A DNA stretch of 64,000 nucleotides from Gemmatimonadaceae bacterium (GCA_020846935.1 JADLCY010000001.1:434001-498000); one strand, 5' to 3'. Positions 42,457-51,220 are shown, counted from the first letter of the stretch. The notes: a model not told the origin generated them from the sequence alone. Numbers and translations are program-made.

Positions 42457-43116
42457 TCAGTCCCCGGTGAGCCCGGCGGCAATCGCCACGCGCGTGAGCC
42501 CTGCCACGCTGCGGACGTCCAGCTTGCGCATGATCGACTCCCGGTGGGCCTCCACCGTACGCACGCTGATGCCAAGCGAGGCCGCGACCTCTTTGTTCAG
42601 AAGTCCTCGGCCGAGCAGTCCAAGGACCTCGCGCTCGCGGTTGGTGAGCGCGTCGATCGACGCGGCAAGGGGTGGCCGGGCCGCCGCGCCCTGGCCTTCG
42701 CGTACGGAGGTGGCCAGGCGCTGCGCGATTGCCGGGCTGAAGTATCCATCCCCAGCGTGGACGGCGATGATCGCGGCCCGCAGGTCGGCCGGGGTGGTGT
42801 CCTTGCGCACGTAGCCCTGTGCACCGTTGCGGAGGCTGGCGAGCACGTACCCCGCGTCGTCGTGTACGCTCAGCATGAGTACGCGCGTGGCATCGCCACG
42901 CTCGCGCAGCGTGCGCACCACGTCGAGGCCCGACATGCCCGGCATCGTGATGTCGAGCAGCACGACGTCCGGCCGCAACGTGTCGACGAGTGCCAGCGCG
43001 CTCGTACCGTCCGAGGCTTCGCCGATCACCGCGATATCCGTCGACGCGACCACCGCCTGGCGGATCCCTTCGCGCACGATCGTGTGGTCGTCGACGATGA
43101 CGAGGCGGATCGTCAT
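42457..43116 (-). CDS. NarL/LuxR-family response regulator
   Basis: 219 residues with a receiver domain: acidic pair Asp9-Asp10, phosphorylation site Asp55 in VVLLDITMPG, and the Lys in YVRKDTTP. The C-terminal helix-turn-helix (LTNREREVLGLLGRGLLNKEVAASLGIS) is LuxR-type. It overlaps the sensor kinase gene by 4 bases and so is the cognate regulator. The HmuY/TonB operon 107 bases downstream on the same strand is a possible target. Confidence 0.94.
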   Translation of the reverse strand: MTIRLVIVDDHTIVREGIRQAVVASTDIAVIGEASDGTSALALVDTLRPDVVLLDITMPGMSGLDVVRTLRERGDATRVLMLSVHDDAGYVLASLRNGAQGYVRKDTTPADLRAAIIAVHAGDGYFSPAIAQRLATSVREGQGAAARPPLAASIDALTNREREVLGLLGRGLLNKEVAASLGISVRTVEAHRESIMRKLDVRSVAGLTRVAIAAGLTGD

Positions 43117-44843
43117 GTCACGGAGGTCTCCCCCGCCGGCACGGTCACGCGAAGCTCGAGCCCCCCGCTCCGTGCGGGCCCCACGGCCAGCACACCGCCG
43201 ACCGCGGCAAGCCGCTCGCGCATGCCGGCCAGTCCAAGGTGACCTTCACGCTGCGACTGGTCGATGTTGGGCACCCGCTGCGCGCCGGTACCGTCGTCGG
43301 CGACGGTGAGCTCGACGTGACGTCCCCGCCTGACGAGTGCGGCGTCGACCACGCGCGCGCCGCTGTGGCGCACCACATTGGAGAGTCCCTCCTGCATGGC
43401 ACGGAACACGGCAAGCTCGGCGTCGGGCGCCAGCTCGCCCGGATCGTCGTCGGCGCGCAACCGGACCTCGATACCCGTGGACTCCTCGAACTCCAGCGCC
43501 AGGGAGCGCAGCGCGGCCACGAGCCCGAGGTCATCGAGCACGGCAGGCCGCAACACCTCGGTGACGTTCCGAATCGAGCGCATCCCCTGGTCGACGAGCC
43601 CGAGGGCCGAGCCGATGCCCTGGGCAATCGACCCGGTCGACTGCTCGCGCAGCACGCCCAGCTGAAGCTTCACCGCGCTGAAGACCTGTGCGGTCTCGTC
43701 GTGCAGCTCGAGCGAGAGCCGGCGGCGCTCCTCTTCGTGCTGCTGGATCATGCGGACCGAAAGCCGCGACAGTTCGTCCGTGCGCGCGCTGAGGCGATCG
43801 GTCAACTCGGCGGCGTCGAGACGCGCGCCGATCTGGCGACCGAGCGCGACGAGAAAGTCGTCATCGAGGGCGGCAAAGGGGTGCCGCGCCTCGCCGGCAA
43901 CGACGAGGACCTCTGGGGCGCCTCCTTGCCGGGGGATGGGGAGCGCCGCGCGATACGCGCCGCCCGCCGGCGTCGCGTCACCGGCCGCATCGACCCGAGG
44001 ACGGTCGCCTTCGGCGACCTCCCGGGCCAGCTCGGCTACGCCGGAGGGAAGCGCGCCCGGCGCCCATGAGGAGCAGGAGCCGACGCCCTGCACCGTGCCG
44101 TTTGCCGAAATGATGGCGGCCCCCGTTGCCGCCGGCAGCGTCGCCGCGCTCGCCAGGAGGTCGCCGACCGTGCGCAGGCCCGATCCACCCGTGGGCTCGA
44201 CGAGCGCCATCATCGCGTGCAGCCCGCCGCGCACGTCATCGAGGACCAGAAAGACCAGACCACCCCCGACGAGCAGCAGGAAGGCAATGTCGAGGTAGTA
44301 GCCCCACGGCACCCACGCACCCTGCGCGCGGAGAAACGGATAGTCCAGGTGATGCGCCGCCCACAGGAGCAGCGACGCGCCAAGAAACGCTGCCGGCGCC
44401 AGGCCTGTGCGGCGCCAGTGGCGGAGGAAGATCACACCGCTCCATGCGGTGACCAACGAGAGAAAGCCGACGGCCGGGAGAGCCGCCCAGAGGAAGTTTT
44501 CGAGCTGATAGATCGCCAGGTAGGACCACGCCACCGGGAACAGCAGGGCCACCGCCCACACCGGCCGGATCACGAACGGCCGCGCAAAGTGCAGCGCACC
44601 CCAGAGCAGGGCGATGGCAGTCCACCCCGTCGCGACCTGGTGCCAGTAGAGCCACGCCAGTCCCCCGGTGAGCACCGCGCCCACGATCACGCCGAGGCGC
44701 AGCACGTAGAGCGCGAACGCCACGGTGAACCAAGCGAGGTAGGCGCGTCGATAGCGGCGGTAGAGCGCGCCCGCCACGACGGTGAGCCCAACGGTCACCG
44801 CCGCCTGCAGGATGGCAGCATCGAGCTCGGCGATGGGGGGCAC
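43113..44843 (-). CDS. Membrane sensor histidine kinase (HisKA_3 type)
   Basis: The 576-residue protein begins with about seven membrane segments (residues 10-205; for example VIVGAVLTGGLAWLYWH and YLDIAFLLLVGGGLVFLVL). A GAF-like middle (225-355) follows. The transmitter has the phospho-acceptor His in EEERRRLSLELHDETAQV and an HATPase domain with EGLSNVVRHSGA (N box) and VADDGTGAQ (G box). This is the NarX/DegS-like class that pairs with LuxR-type regulators, whose gene overlaps. No periplasmic sensor domain is obvious, so it may sense within the membrane or through the GAF-like part. The ligand is unknown. Confidence 0.92.
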   Translation of the reverse strand: MPPIAELDAAILQAAVTVGLTVVAGALYRRYRRAYLAWFTVAFALYVLRLGVIVGAVLTGGLAWLYWHQVATGWTAIALLWGALHFARPFVIRPVWAVALLFPVAWSYLAIYQLENFLWAALPAVGFLSLVTAWSGVIFLRHWRRTGLAPAAFLGASLLLWAAHHLDYPFLRAQGAWVPWGYYLDIAFLLLVGGGLVFLVLDDVRGGLHAMMALVEPTGGSGLRTVGDLLASAATLPAATGAAIISANGTVQGVGSCSSWAPGALPSGVAELAREVAEGDRPRVDAAGDATPAGGAYRAALPIPRQGGAPEVLVVAGEARHPFAALDDDFLVALGRQIGARLDAAELTDRLSARTDELSRLSVRMIQQHEEERRRLSLELHDETAQVFSAVKLQLGVLREQSTGSIAQGIGSALGLVDQGMRSIRNVTEVLRPAVLDDLGLVAALRSLALEFEESTGIEVRLRADDDPGELAPDAELAVFRAMQEGLSNVVRHSGARVVDAALVRRGRHVELTVADDGTGAQRVPNIDQSQREGHLGLAGMRERLAAVGGVLAVGPARSGGLELRVTVPAGETSVT

Positions 44844-45013
44844 GGGTCGTGGGCGCGATCGTGGAGTCGCCTGTCACCTTAGTACGAGCCCTCGCACACG
44901 TCCACCGGTGCGCGTGATTTCCGACCGTTCCGCTGCGGACGCCGCATGTCTTCGAACGGAGCGGCGTTCGCACCGTCGACTCGTGATTCCGCCAGCGGCG
45001 GCGGTGTCCGTCC

Positions 45014-45055
45014 TGAAAACGCGCGGGGCCGGCTCCCGAGAAGGGAGCCGGCCCC
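45014..45055 (-). terminator. Terminator of the sigma factor operon
   Basis: A perfect 13-base stem GGGGCCGGCTCCC/GGGAGCCGGCCCC with a 5-base loop. Read on the minus strand it is followed by GCGCGTTTTC. It ends the sigma/regulator pair, 20 bases after the smaller gene. Confidence 0.85.
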
Positions 45056-45075
45056 GAACGTGTCACCCGGCCAGG

Positions 45076-45492
45076 CTACGCGACCAGTCTCGCGACGATG
45101 GCGCCGATCGCCAGCAGTCCGATGGCGCCGCCAAGCAGCACCATGCCGGACAGCTTCACTTCCTTCCGGTGCCAGGGCGTGGTGGCGCCGTGCGGAGCCA
45201 CGGGCGGCAGCGACGCCATGATGCGCTCGGGCAGGTGCGCCGGCGTCACCATGTGGCGGCGGCGGTCGGTCTCCTCACCGAGCCGGCGCCAGAACTCCAC
45301 CGAACGCGCGGCGTCGCCGCGAAGACCGGTGGGCTCGGGAGCCTCGCCATCGAGCCACTTGTTGATCACGTCACTCGTCGCCACCGAAGCGAGCGGAACT
45401 TCCCGATCGCCCAGTGCGCCGAGGTCGTCTGCGGGCCGGAGTGGGCGCTCGCGGTCCGAGCGGCCATCACGGTCAAGGTTGAAGTCGGGCAT
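45076..45492 (-). CDS. Probable membrane-bound sigma factor regulator
   Basis: 138 residues; a charged N-terminal half (about 1-85, with SVATSDVINKWLDGEAP) and one membrane segment near the C-terminus (LSGMVLLGGAIGLLAIGAIV). It overlaps the ECF sigma gene by one base and is followed by a terminator, so the two form an operon. Position and topology fit an anti-sigma factor. The usual zinc motif HxxxCxxC is absent, so it is either a divergent or zinc-free member. The role is inference from the operon. Confidence 0.65.
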   Translation of the reverse strand: MPDFNLDRDGRSDRERPLRPADDLGALGDREVPLASVATSDVINKWLDGEAPEPTGLRGDAARSVEFWRRLGEETDRRRHMVTPAHLPERIMASLPPVAPHGATTPWHRKEVKLSGMVLLGGAIGLLAIGAIVARLVA

Positions 45493-46058
45493 CAGGCGTA
45501 CTTCTCCTCCAAGAGTGCCTGGAGCGCCTCACGCGCGCGATGTACGCGCATCTTGAGCGCTCCAACTGTGGTCGCCAACAGGTCTGCCATCTCCTCGTAC
45601 GAACGGCCTTCGACGTGCTTCATGATGAAGGCCTCGCGCAGGGATGCCGGCAGTGCCGACAACGCCGAATCCAGGTCGCCCCGAAGTTCTGTCCGATCCA
45701 GCTCCTCTTCCGGCGTCGCATACGACGTCGGCTGGTCGTCCTCCTCGTAGCTCAGGTGCGTCCGGCGAATGTTCTTCAGCCAGTCCTTGCACCCGTTGGC
45801 CACGATGCGGAATACCCAGGCATCGAAGCGCCCACGCACCTCGGCGAGGTGATGGTACGCCTTGATGAAGGACATCTGGAGGATGTCCTCCGCGACATCA
45901 GGACTCCCCGTCATGCCCAGGGCATGCCGGTAGAGCGGGTCGCTGTATCGCTGGATCAATACCCCGAAGGCGTCTCGATTGCCCGATAGCACCTTCGTGA
46001 TGATCTCCTGGTCGGCCTCGATCGACTCGACCAGGGGGGCGGGCACCGTGTTCTTCAC
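45492..46058 (-). CDS. ECF-type RNA polymerase sigma factor
   Basis: The GTG at 46058 gives 188 residues; the frame is open further but that part is not conserved. Region 2 (FGVLIQRYSDPLYRHALGMTGSPDVAEDILQ, with AEDILQMSFIKAY) and region 4 (LPASLREAFIMKHVEGRSYEEMADLLATTVGALKMRVHRARE) are clear. It belongs to the extracytoplasmic function class and should be held by the overlapping membrane protein until a signal arrives. The acidic stretch SYEEDDQPTSYATPEEE lies between the two regions. Promoter targets are not recognisable. Confidence 0.9.
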   Translation of the reverse strand: MKNTVPAPLVESIEADQEIITKVLSGNRDAFGVLIQRYSDPLYRHALGMTGSPDVAEDILQMSFIKAYHHLAEVRGRFDAWVFRIVANGCKDWLKNIRRTHLSYEEDDQPTSYATPEEELDRTELRGDLDSALSALPASLREAFIMKHVEGRSYEEMADLLATTVGALKMRVHRAREALQALLEEKYA

Positions 46059-46231
46059 GGCGCTAGCATAACCGCTTTTTCGCGGTCTCGACAGTCCCGC
46101 AACCGGGAGGGCGATTGTCGTCACGATCAAAGGACGCGCGACCCGACTGAACGTCACGTGCCGGTCGAACTGTCTCGGCACCGTTCGCCACTGATGCGAC
46201 GCTGCCGGGCGCGACCGCACCATGGCCGTCG

Positions 46232-47350
46232 TTAGGCGAACACGCCCCAGCCCTCTGCACGCACGCGCGTACCGTGCTCATCGAGTCGCGGTGGCGGACG
46301 CCGCACCGTCCCGGGTACCGACGGGGTCACCCCGGTCAGCGGCGAGCTGGTGACCTCCTGCAGGGCTTCCAGCACGGTCCGGATGACGCCGCATGGAACC
46401 CCGTTCGCGTCGAGCCGCGACTGCCAGTCGGCGGCCGAAAGCGTACGGAGTCGCGTAGCCAGGGCCGCGACCACGGCCTCGCGGTGAGCCAATCGGCCGG
46501 CGTTGGTCGCCAGGCGCGCGTCGGATGCCAGCTCCGGCAACTCGAGCGTGCGACAGCAGGCCTGCCACTGGGCATCGTTCCCCACGGCAAGCACCAGCCC
46601 CCGATCCGCGGCCCGGAAGAGCTGGTACGGAACCAGATTGGGGTGCGCGTTGCCCCAGCGCCTGGCCTCGGCGCCAGAGACCAGGGCGTTCTGCGCCACG
46701 TTCACCAGGGCGGCGGTGGCCGAGTGCGCCAGCGAGATGAACAGACGACGCGCTTCCGGGCCGCCAGCGGAACCAGCACCGCGTGCCGCGAGCGCGCCGA
46801 GGATCGCGATGGCGGCGTCTTTACCCGCCAGGACGTCGGCCAGCGCCACCCCCGTTTTCATCGGGTCGCCATCCGGTTCGCCGGTGATCGCCATCCAACC
46901 CGATTCGGCCTGTACGACGTAGTCGTACCCGAGACGCCCGGAGTCCGGACCGAATCCGGTCAGCGTACACCAGATGAGTCGCGGACTGGCGGCCAGACAG
47001 GTCTCCGGATCCAGACCGCGGCGCTCCAGTGTCCCGCGCTTGAAGTTGTCGAGGACGACGTCGGCTCCCTCGATGAGCCGGCGCAGAGTGGCGAGGTCAT
47101 CCGGTTGATCCAAGCTCAGCGCGACGCCGAGTTTGTTGCGGTTGCAACAGAGATAGTAGGCACTTTCGCCACGCTCGTCGAAGGGTGGCCCCCAGCCCCT
47201 CGACTCGTCCCCGGACCCGGGTCGTTCGACCTTGATGACGTCCGCGCCAAGGTCGCCCAGCGTCATCGCGCATATCGGACCAGCAAGAACTCTGCTCAAG
47301 TCCAAAACACGCACTCCTTGTAGCATTGCTGGCTTGTTACTGTTCTTCAT
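46232..47350 (-). CDS. Family III CoA-transferase (CaiB/BaiF type)
   Basis: 372 residues with the family's start (VRVLDLSRVLAGPICAMTLGDLGADVIKVE), ESAYYLCCNRNKLGVAL, VVLDNFKRGTLERRG, and GVALADVLAGKDAAIAILGAL holding the catalytic Asp. These enzymes move CoA between carboxylic acids via an aspartyl-CoA thioester. Substrates such as carnitine, formyl/oxalate or aryl acids cannot be distinguished here. The gene is alone on its strand, divergent from the phasin-like gene, and ends in a TAA within GCCTAACG. Confidence 0.92.
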   Translation of the reverse strand: MKNSNKPAMLQGVRVLDLSRVLAGPICAMTLGDLGADVIKVERPGSGDESRGWGPPFDERGESAYYLCCNRNKLGVALSLDQPDDLATLRRLIEGADVVLDNFKRGTLERRGLDPETCLAASPRLIWCTLTGFGPDSGRLGYDYVVQAESGWMAITGEPDGDPMKTGVALADVLAGKDAAIAILGALAARGAGSAGGPEARRLFISLAHSATAALVNVAQNALVSGAEARRWGNAHPNLVPYQLFRAADRGLVLAVGNDAQWQACCRTLELPELASDARLATNAGRLAHREAVVAALATRLRTLSAADWQSRLDANGVPCGVIRTVLEALQEVTSSPLTGVTPSVPGTVRRPPPRLDEHGTRVRAEGWGVFA

Positions 47351-47422
47351 ATGGCGTGTTCATGTGGCCTAGTTCATAGGTGACGACTGACCTGAACCTA
47401 ACCGAAAAACACCCCCAACGCC

Positions 47423-47450
47423 TTGCGTATGCGCCCAAAAATCATATACT
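47423..47450 (+). promoter_or_regulatory. Candidate sigma-70 promoter of the phasin-like gene
   Basis: TTGCGT (47423-47428) and TATACT (47445-47450) are separated by 16 bases, 118 bases before the ATG at 47568, in an A-rich patch that is rare in this genome. Confidence 0.5.
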
Positions 47451-47567
47451 TGGCCCCGCCGCAGGGCCCAGGAAAATCATGGCACCGTCCCGCCTGCTCT
47501 CGGCACCTACGCCCCCTCAGCTACCGCCAACCTCGGTTCGCCAGTCGGCGATCGGGAGTCTATCTGG

Positions 47568-48206
47568 ATGTCTGAAAACGTGACGCCCGACGTGTCCGCC
47601 GGCGACCCCATCGACGCCCCACCGGCCGCCGCTCCACCAAAGCGCGGCCCCGGTCACCGCGGCCAGGACATCCGCGACACCATGGCGGAGATGGCCGCCA
47701 AGGCCCATGAGATCAGCCTCGAAGCCGGCAGCAAGATGGCGTCCGCCATGCGCGACGTCGTCGGCGCGGCCGCCGGGATCTCCGCCTTTGCCATCGAAAG
47801 CGCCCGCGACCTCGTGAACTACATGGTCCGTCGCGGACAGATGTCGCAGGAAGAAGCCACCAAGCTGCTCAAGGAAGTCGAGGAAGCGCACGCCAAGCGC
47901 CCCAAGATCGACATCCCCGTGCGCAAGGTGGAGCCACCCGCGCGCTCCGAGATCCGCATGCTGAAGGATCCGCCGCCGGCCAAGCCCGAACGCTCTGCTC
48001 TGCCGTCGCGCGCCAGCGCCTCCGCTGAGCGGCCGACCCCAAAGGCGGCCGCCAAGCCCGCTGCTCCCTCCAAGCCCGCGGCCAAGCCCGAAAAAGCCAA
48101 GCCGGCCGCCAAGGCCGCACCCGCCAAGTCCGCGCCGGCCAAGGCGGCTCCTGCCAAGGCCGTGGCAAAGCCAGCCGCCAAGAAGCCGGCCACCAAGAAG
48201 AAGTAG
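47568..48206 (+). CDS. Phasin-like protein with a Lys/Ala/Pro histone-like tail
   Basis: 212 residues in two parts. Residues 30-115 form amphipathic helices (DIRDTMAEMAAKAHEISLEAG, then LVNYMVRRGQMSQEEATKLLKEVE), like granule-associated phasin/PhaF-type proteins. From about 135 the chain is a low-complexity tail of KPA, PAK and AAK units ending KKPATKKK, as in histone H1-like bacterial proteins. Such a combination (helical granule-binding head, DNA-binding tail) is known in PhaF-like proteins that tie polyhydroxyalkanoate granules to DNA; the parallel is inference. No PHA synthase gene is in the window. Confidence 0.8.
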   Translation: MSENVTPDVSAGDPIDAPPAAAPPKRGPGHRGQDIRDTMAEMAAKAHEISLEAGSKMASAMRDVVGAAAGISAFAIESARDLVNYMVRRGQMSQEEATKLLKEVEEAHAKRPKIDIPVRKVEPPARSEIRMLKDPPPAKPERSALPSRASASAERPTPKAAAKPAAPSKPAAKPEKAKPAAKAAPAKSAPAKAAPAKAVAKPAAKKPATKKK

Positions 48207-48219
48207 GGCTCCCGGCCTT

Positions 48220-48264
48220 CAGGTGGCGTGCGGTCGCCAGACCACACGCCACCTGTTTCTTTTC
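48220..48264 (+). terminator. Terminator after the phasin-like gene
   Basis: CAGGTGGCGTG (48220-48230) pairs with CACGCCACCTG (48245-48255), 11 bases, followed by TTTCTTTTC. The next gene starts 7 bases later, so it must have its own start signals or depend on readthrough. Confidence 0.88.
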
Positions 48265-48270
48265 TAGCCC

Positions 48271-49239
48271 ATGAAATCCGTCGTGGTGCGGGCGCCCACT
48301 CGACTCGACCTGGGCGGCGGCTGGACCGACGTGCCGCCCTACACCACCGAGGTCGGTGGTCGCGTCTGCAACCTGGCCATCGACCGCTACGCCGAAGTCC
48401 GACTTGACGCCCACTCGAGGTCCGGCGACGCCGACCTCACCATCACCGCGGACACCAACCTGGCGGCAGCCGCAATGCGCCGAGCCGGCGTGCGCGGCGT
48501 CCGAAGCTCGGTGCGCAGCGATTTCCCCACCGGCGCTGGCCTGGGCGGTTCTTCGGCAGTCAGCGTCGCGCTGGCAGCGGCGCTGCGCACGTGGAGCCAG
48601 CAGGACATTGGGGACCGCGAGCACCTGGTGCAGGAGAGCCGGGCCGCCGAGGTCGAAGACGCGGGGATCGCGGGAGGCTGGCAGGATCACTACGCCGCCG
48701 CATTCGGCGGGATGCTCGACCTCACGTTCGCGGCGACCAATGTCGTGCGCCCCCTGCCGCTGCCGCCGGCACTCCGCACCGCGATCGAACGGCGCTGCCT
48801 CGTGTTCTATACCGGGCAGTCTCGACTCTCCGGCGACACGATCACCGCCGTACTCGACGCCTATCGCGCGAGGGAGCCCGGCGTGTTGCGATGCCTCGCC
48901 GGCATGAAGCGCCTGGCCGGCGACATGGCCGACGCGATGACTTCGGGAGACCTCGACGCCCTGGGCGACCTGCTCGACGAACACTGGGCGTTCCAGCGCG
49001 CACTGCACCCGGCCATCACCACTCCGCGGATCGATGCGCTGCTCGCCGGCACCCGGCGTGCGGGGGCCCGGGGAGGCAAGGCGTTAGGCGCCAGCGGTGG
49101 AGGCTGCGTGCTGGTGGTGGCCGACGACGGCCGCGAAGACGAGGTGCGGGCCGCGGGGACCGACGCTGCGCAACCACTCCGGTTCGCGATCGACACCGCG
49201 GGTGTCCACGTCCTTCACATCGACGACGCCGAGGCGTGA
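48271..49239 (+). CDS. GHMP kinase, sugar-phosphate type (HddA/FucK-like)
   Basis: 322 residues. VRAPTRLDLGGGWTDVPPY, the ATP loop FPTGAGLGGSSAVSVALAAAL and GASGGGCVLVVA (third GHMP motif) are present. The RLDLGGGWTD start is typical of the heptose-7-phosphate/fucose kinase branch. The sugar is uncertain. The gene is coupled to the M20 hydrolase gene by a 4-base overlap, so both may act on one metabolite. Its KALGAS site uses a TTA codon inside the CGTTAGGC motif. Confidence 0.88.
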   Translation: MKSVVVRAPTRLDLGGGWTDVPPYTTEVGGRVCNLAIDRYAEVRLDAHSRSGDADLTITADTNLAAAAMRRAGVRGVRSSVRSDFPTGAGLGGSSAVSVALAAALRTWSQQDIGDREHLVQESRAAEVEDAGIAGGWQDHYAAAFGGMLDLTFAATNVVRPLPLPPALRTAIERRCLVFYTGQSRLSGDTITAVLDAYRAREPGVLRCLAGMKRLAGDMADAMTSGDLDALGDLLDEHWAFQRALHPAITTPRIDALLAGTRRAGARGGKALGASGGGCVLVVADDGREDEVRAAGTDAAQPLRFAIDTAGVHVLHIDDAEA

Positions 49240-50402
49240 CCGCACCCCCCGAAATCCCGCGCGGCGACGCGCTCGGCCTGCTTCGGGCGCTGGTGCGCAC
49301 CGACTCACGCAATCCGCGCCTGGTCCCTGGCGCGGCGGGTGAGGGCGCCGTCGCCAATCTCCTGGCGGAGGTCCTCACGGCGTGGGGCTTTCGCGTGGAG
49401 CTTCAGCTGGTGGCCCCGGGTCGGCCGAACGTGATCGCCCGGATCGGTCCCTCGGGCGGGCGTCGGCTGATGTTCAACGGGCACATCGACGTCGTGGACT
49501 CGTCAGGCATGATCCACGCACCCTTCGATGCCGAGCTGCGCGCAGGGCGGCTGTACGGCCGCGGCGCCAGCGACATGAAGGGTGGCGTAGCCTCGATGTG
49601 CGCCGCGGCGGCGCGCGCTGCCGACCGGCTCGAGGGCGAAGTCGTCGTGGCCGCGGTCGTGGACGAGGAGTTCGCCAGTGAAGGCACGCGCGCCCTCCTG
49701 GCGTCCGGCGTCGATGCCGATGCGGCCATCGTGACCGAACCAACACTCCTCTGCATCGGCCCGGCGCACCGCGGCTTCACGTGGATCGAGCTGACGTTCC
49801 GCGGCCGCGCCGCCCATGGCAGTCGATACGACCTCGGCGCCGATGCCATCGCCCACGCAGGCGCGGTGCTCCACGAACTCGAGACGCTCCAGCGCGACGT
49901 GCTCGACCGCCGCACGCACGCCCTGCTTGGCCACGCGTCGCTCCACGCCTCGACCATCGAAGGCGGCGCCGGCTGGTCGACCTACCCTGACCGCTGTGTG
50001 TTGCGCGTGGAGCGTCGTACCTTGCCCGGGGAAACGGCCGAGGCGGTGCTGGGCGAGTTCGACGCCGCGTGTGTGCGCGCGCGGGTTCGGTTTCCCGAAC
50101 TCGACGTCGCGGTGCGTGAGGTCCTGACGCAGGATCCGAGCGACGTGCCGGTCACCGCGCCGGTCGTGCGCGCCCTCGCGTCCGCACTCGGCGCCGAAGG
50201 AATGGAGCCGTGCGTCGCCGGCGTGACCGCGTGGACCGATGCCGCGCTACTCAATGCTGCGGGGGTGCCGGCTGTGTGCTTCGGTCCCGGTGACATGGGG
50301 CTGGCGCACGCGGACGAGGAGTACATCGAAGTGGCGCAGGTGGAACGGGCGACGCGGGTGCTCGCCCGACTGGCCGTGGACTGGTTCCGGGAGGTTCGTT
50401 AG
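49236..50402 (+). CDS. M20-family metallohydrolase (ArgE/DapE-like)
   Basis: A GTG at 49236 overlapping the kinase stop gives 388 residues. Metal-site motifs: FNGHIDVVDSSG (His and catalytic Asp), GRGASDMKGG (bridging Asp), VDEEFASEG (catalytic Glu and metal Glu). A dimerisation domain occupies about 175-285. It should cleave an amide or peptide bond, as ArgE, DapE and carboxypeptidase relatives do. The longer upstream frame overlapping the kinase is not coding. The substrate is not evident. Confidence 0.9.
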   Translation: MTAPPEIPRGDALGLLRALVRTDSRNPRLVPGAAGEGAVANLLAEVLTAWGFRVELQLVAPGRPNVIARIGPSGGRRLMFNGHIDVVDSSGMIHAPFDAELRAGRLYGRGASDMKGGVASMCAAAARAADRLEGEVVVAAVVDEEFASEGTRALLASGVDADAAIVTEPTLLCIGPAHRGFTWIELTFRGRAAHGSRYDLGADAIAHAGAVLHELETLQRDVLDRRTHALLGHASLHASTIEGGAGWSTYPDRCVLRVERRTLPGETAEAVLGEFDAACVRARVRFPELDVAVREVLTQDPSDVPVTAPVVRALASALGAEGMEPCVAGVTAWTDAALLNAAGVPAVCFGPGDMGLAHADEEYIEVAQVERATRVLARLAVDWFREVR

Positions 50403-50618
50403 GTGGCGTTGTCTCCGAAGGACTACGACGTGCTGGAGGGCGCGGTGGCGCGCGGCGGACGCCTCGCGATCACCCGCAACGGTTCACAGTGGATCGTGGT
50501 GGCGCGGCAACTCGTGGTCGAGCGCGGCCGCGAGGCGTTGCTGGCCCGGCATCCCTCGACCGGGGAGGCGATGCGCTTCCTCGTCGATGATATCGAGCGC
50601 ATCGAGGGCATCTGGTGA
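50403..50618 (+). CDS. Small protein of unknown function
   Basis: 71 residues from a GTG directly after the hydrolase stop; overlaps the RNase H-like gene by 4 bases. It reads as a short alpha-beta domain (GSQWIVVARQLVVERGRE; MRFLVDDIERIEGIW). No known motif. Tight spacing on both sides supports it as a real gene. Confidence 0.7.
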   Translation: MALSPKDYDVLEGAVARGGRLAITRNGSQWIVVARQLVVERGREALLARHPSTGEAMRFLVDDIERIEGIW

Positions 50619-51220
50619 GCGCCGAGCTGCCTTTGCTGGCCATCTACGCCGACGAGTCCTGCCTCGGGAACGGTCGCGAGGGCGAAAACCCCGGCGGGGC
50701 CGGCGCGCTGATCGAGTACCGCACCAGTGACGGTATGCAGGTGCGCCGCGACCTGTGGATCGCCGAGCCGGCGACGACCAACAACCGGATGGCCCTGCGA
50801 TCGGTCATCGAGTCCTTCACCGCCATCGGGCGCAAGGGTTCGCGGTTCCGCGTGACGTTCGTGACCGATTCGCGCTACATCGTCGACGGCATGACCCGGT
50901 GGGTGCACGACTGGGCCCGACGTGACTGGCGCCGGAAGTCCGGCCCCATCGAGAACCTCGAACTCTGGCGCGAAGCGGTGCGCGCCGCGCGCGACCACCA
51001 GGTGGCATGGACCTGGGTTCGCGGTCACAACGGCCATGCACAGAACGAATACGCCAACGATCTCGCGGTGCGAGCGGCCCGATCCCTCACCTCGTCGGAC
51101 GGACTCGTGGAGAGCGGGTTCGATGCCTGGCTGGCCAGCACTCGGGGGGCCGGAATGGCCGGCGCGCTCGAAGCCTTCCCGGACGGCGCCCGGTTTCGCG
51201 CGGCCCCCGCGTTACCATGA
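50615..51220 (+). CDS. RNase H-like protein with altered catalytic residues
   Basis: 201 residues that align with E. coli RNase HI over about 150: YADESCLGNG (first catalytic Asp), TTNNRMALRSVIES, VTDSRYIVDGM (third Asp), WVRGHNGHAQNEYAN (His loop). Two differences matter. The Glu after NNRM (Glu48 in E. coli) is Ala, and the final Asp (134) aligns with Asn in EYAND, with an Asp right after it. An insertion (GREGENP) follows the first motif. RNA cleavage may be weak, or a shifted acid may substitute. A C-terminal tail of about 45 residues is unusual for the family. Confidence 0.82.
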   Translation: MSAELPLLAIYADESCLGNGREGENPGGAGALIEYRTSDGMQVRRDLWIAEPATTNNRMALRSVIESFTAIGRKGSRFRVTFVTDSRYIVDGMTRWVHDWARRDWRRKSGPIENLELWREAVRAARDHQVAWTWVRGHNGHAQNEYANDLAVRAARSLTSSDGLVESGFDAWLASTRGAGMAGALEAFPDGARFRAAPALP

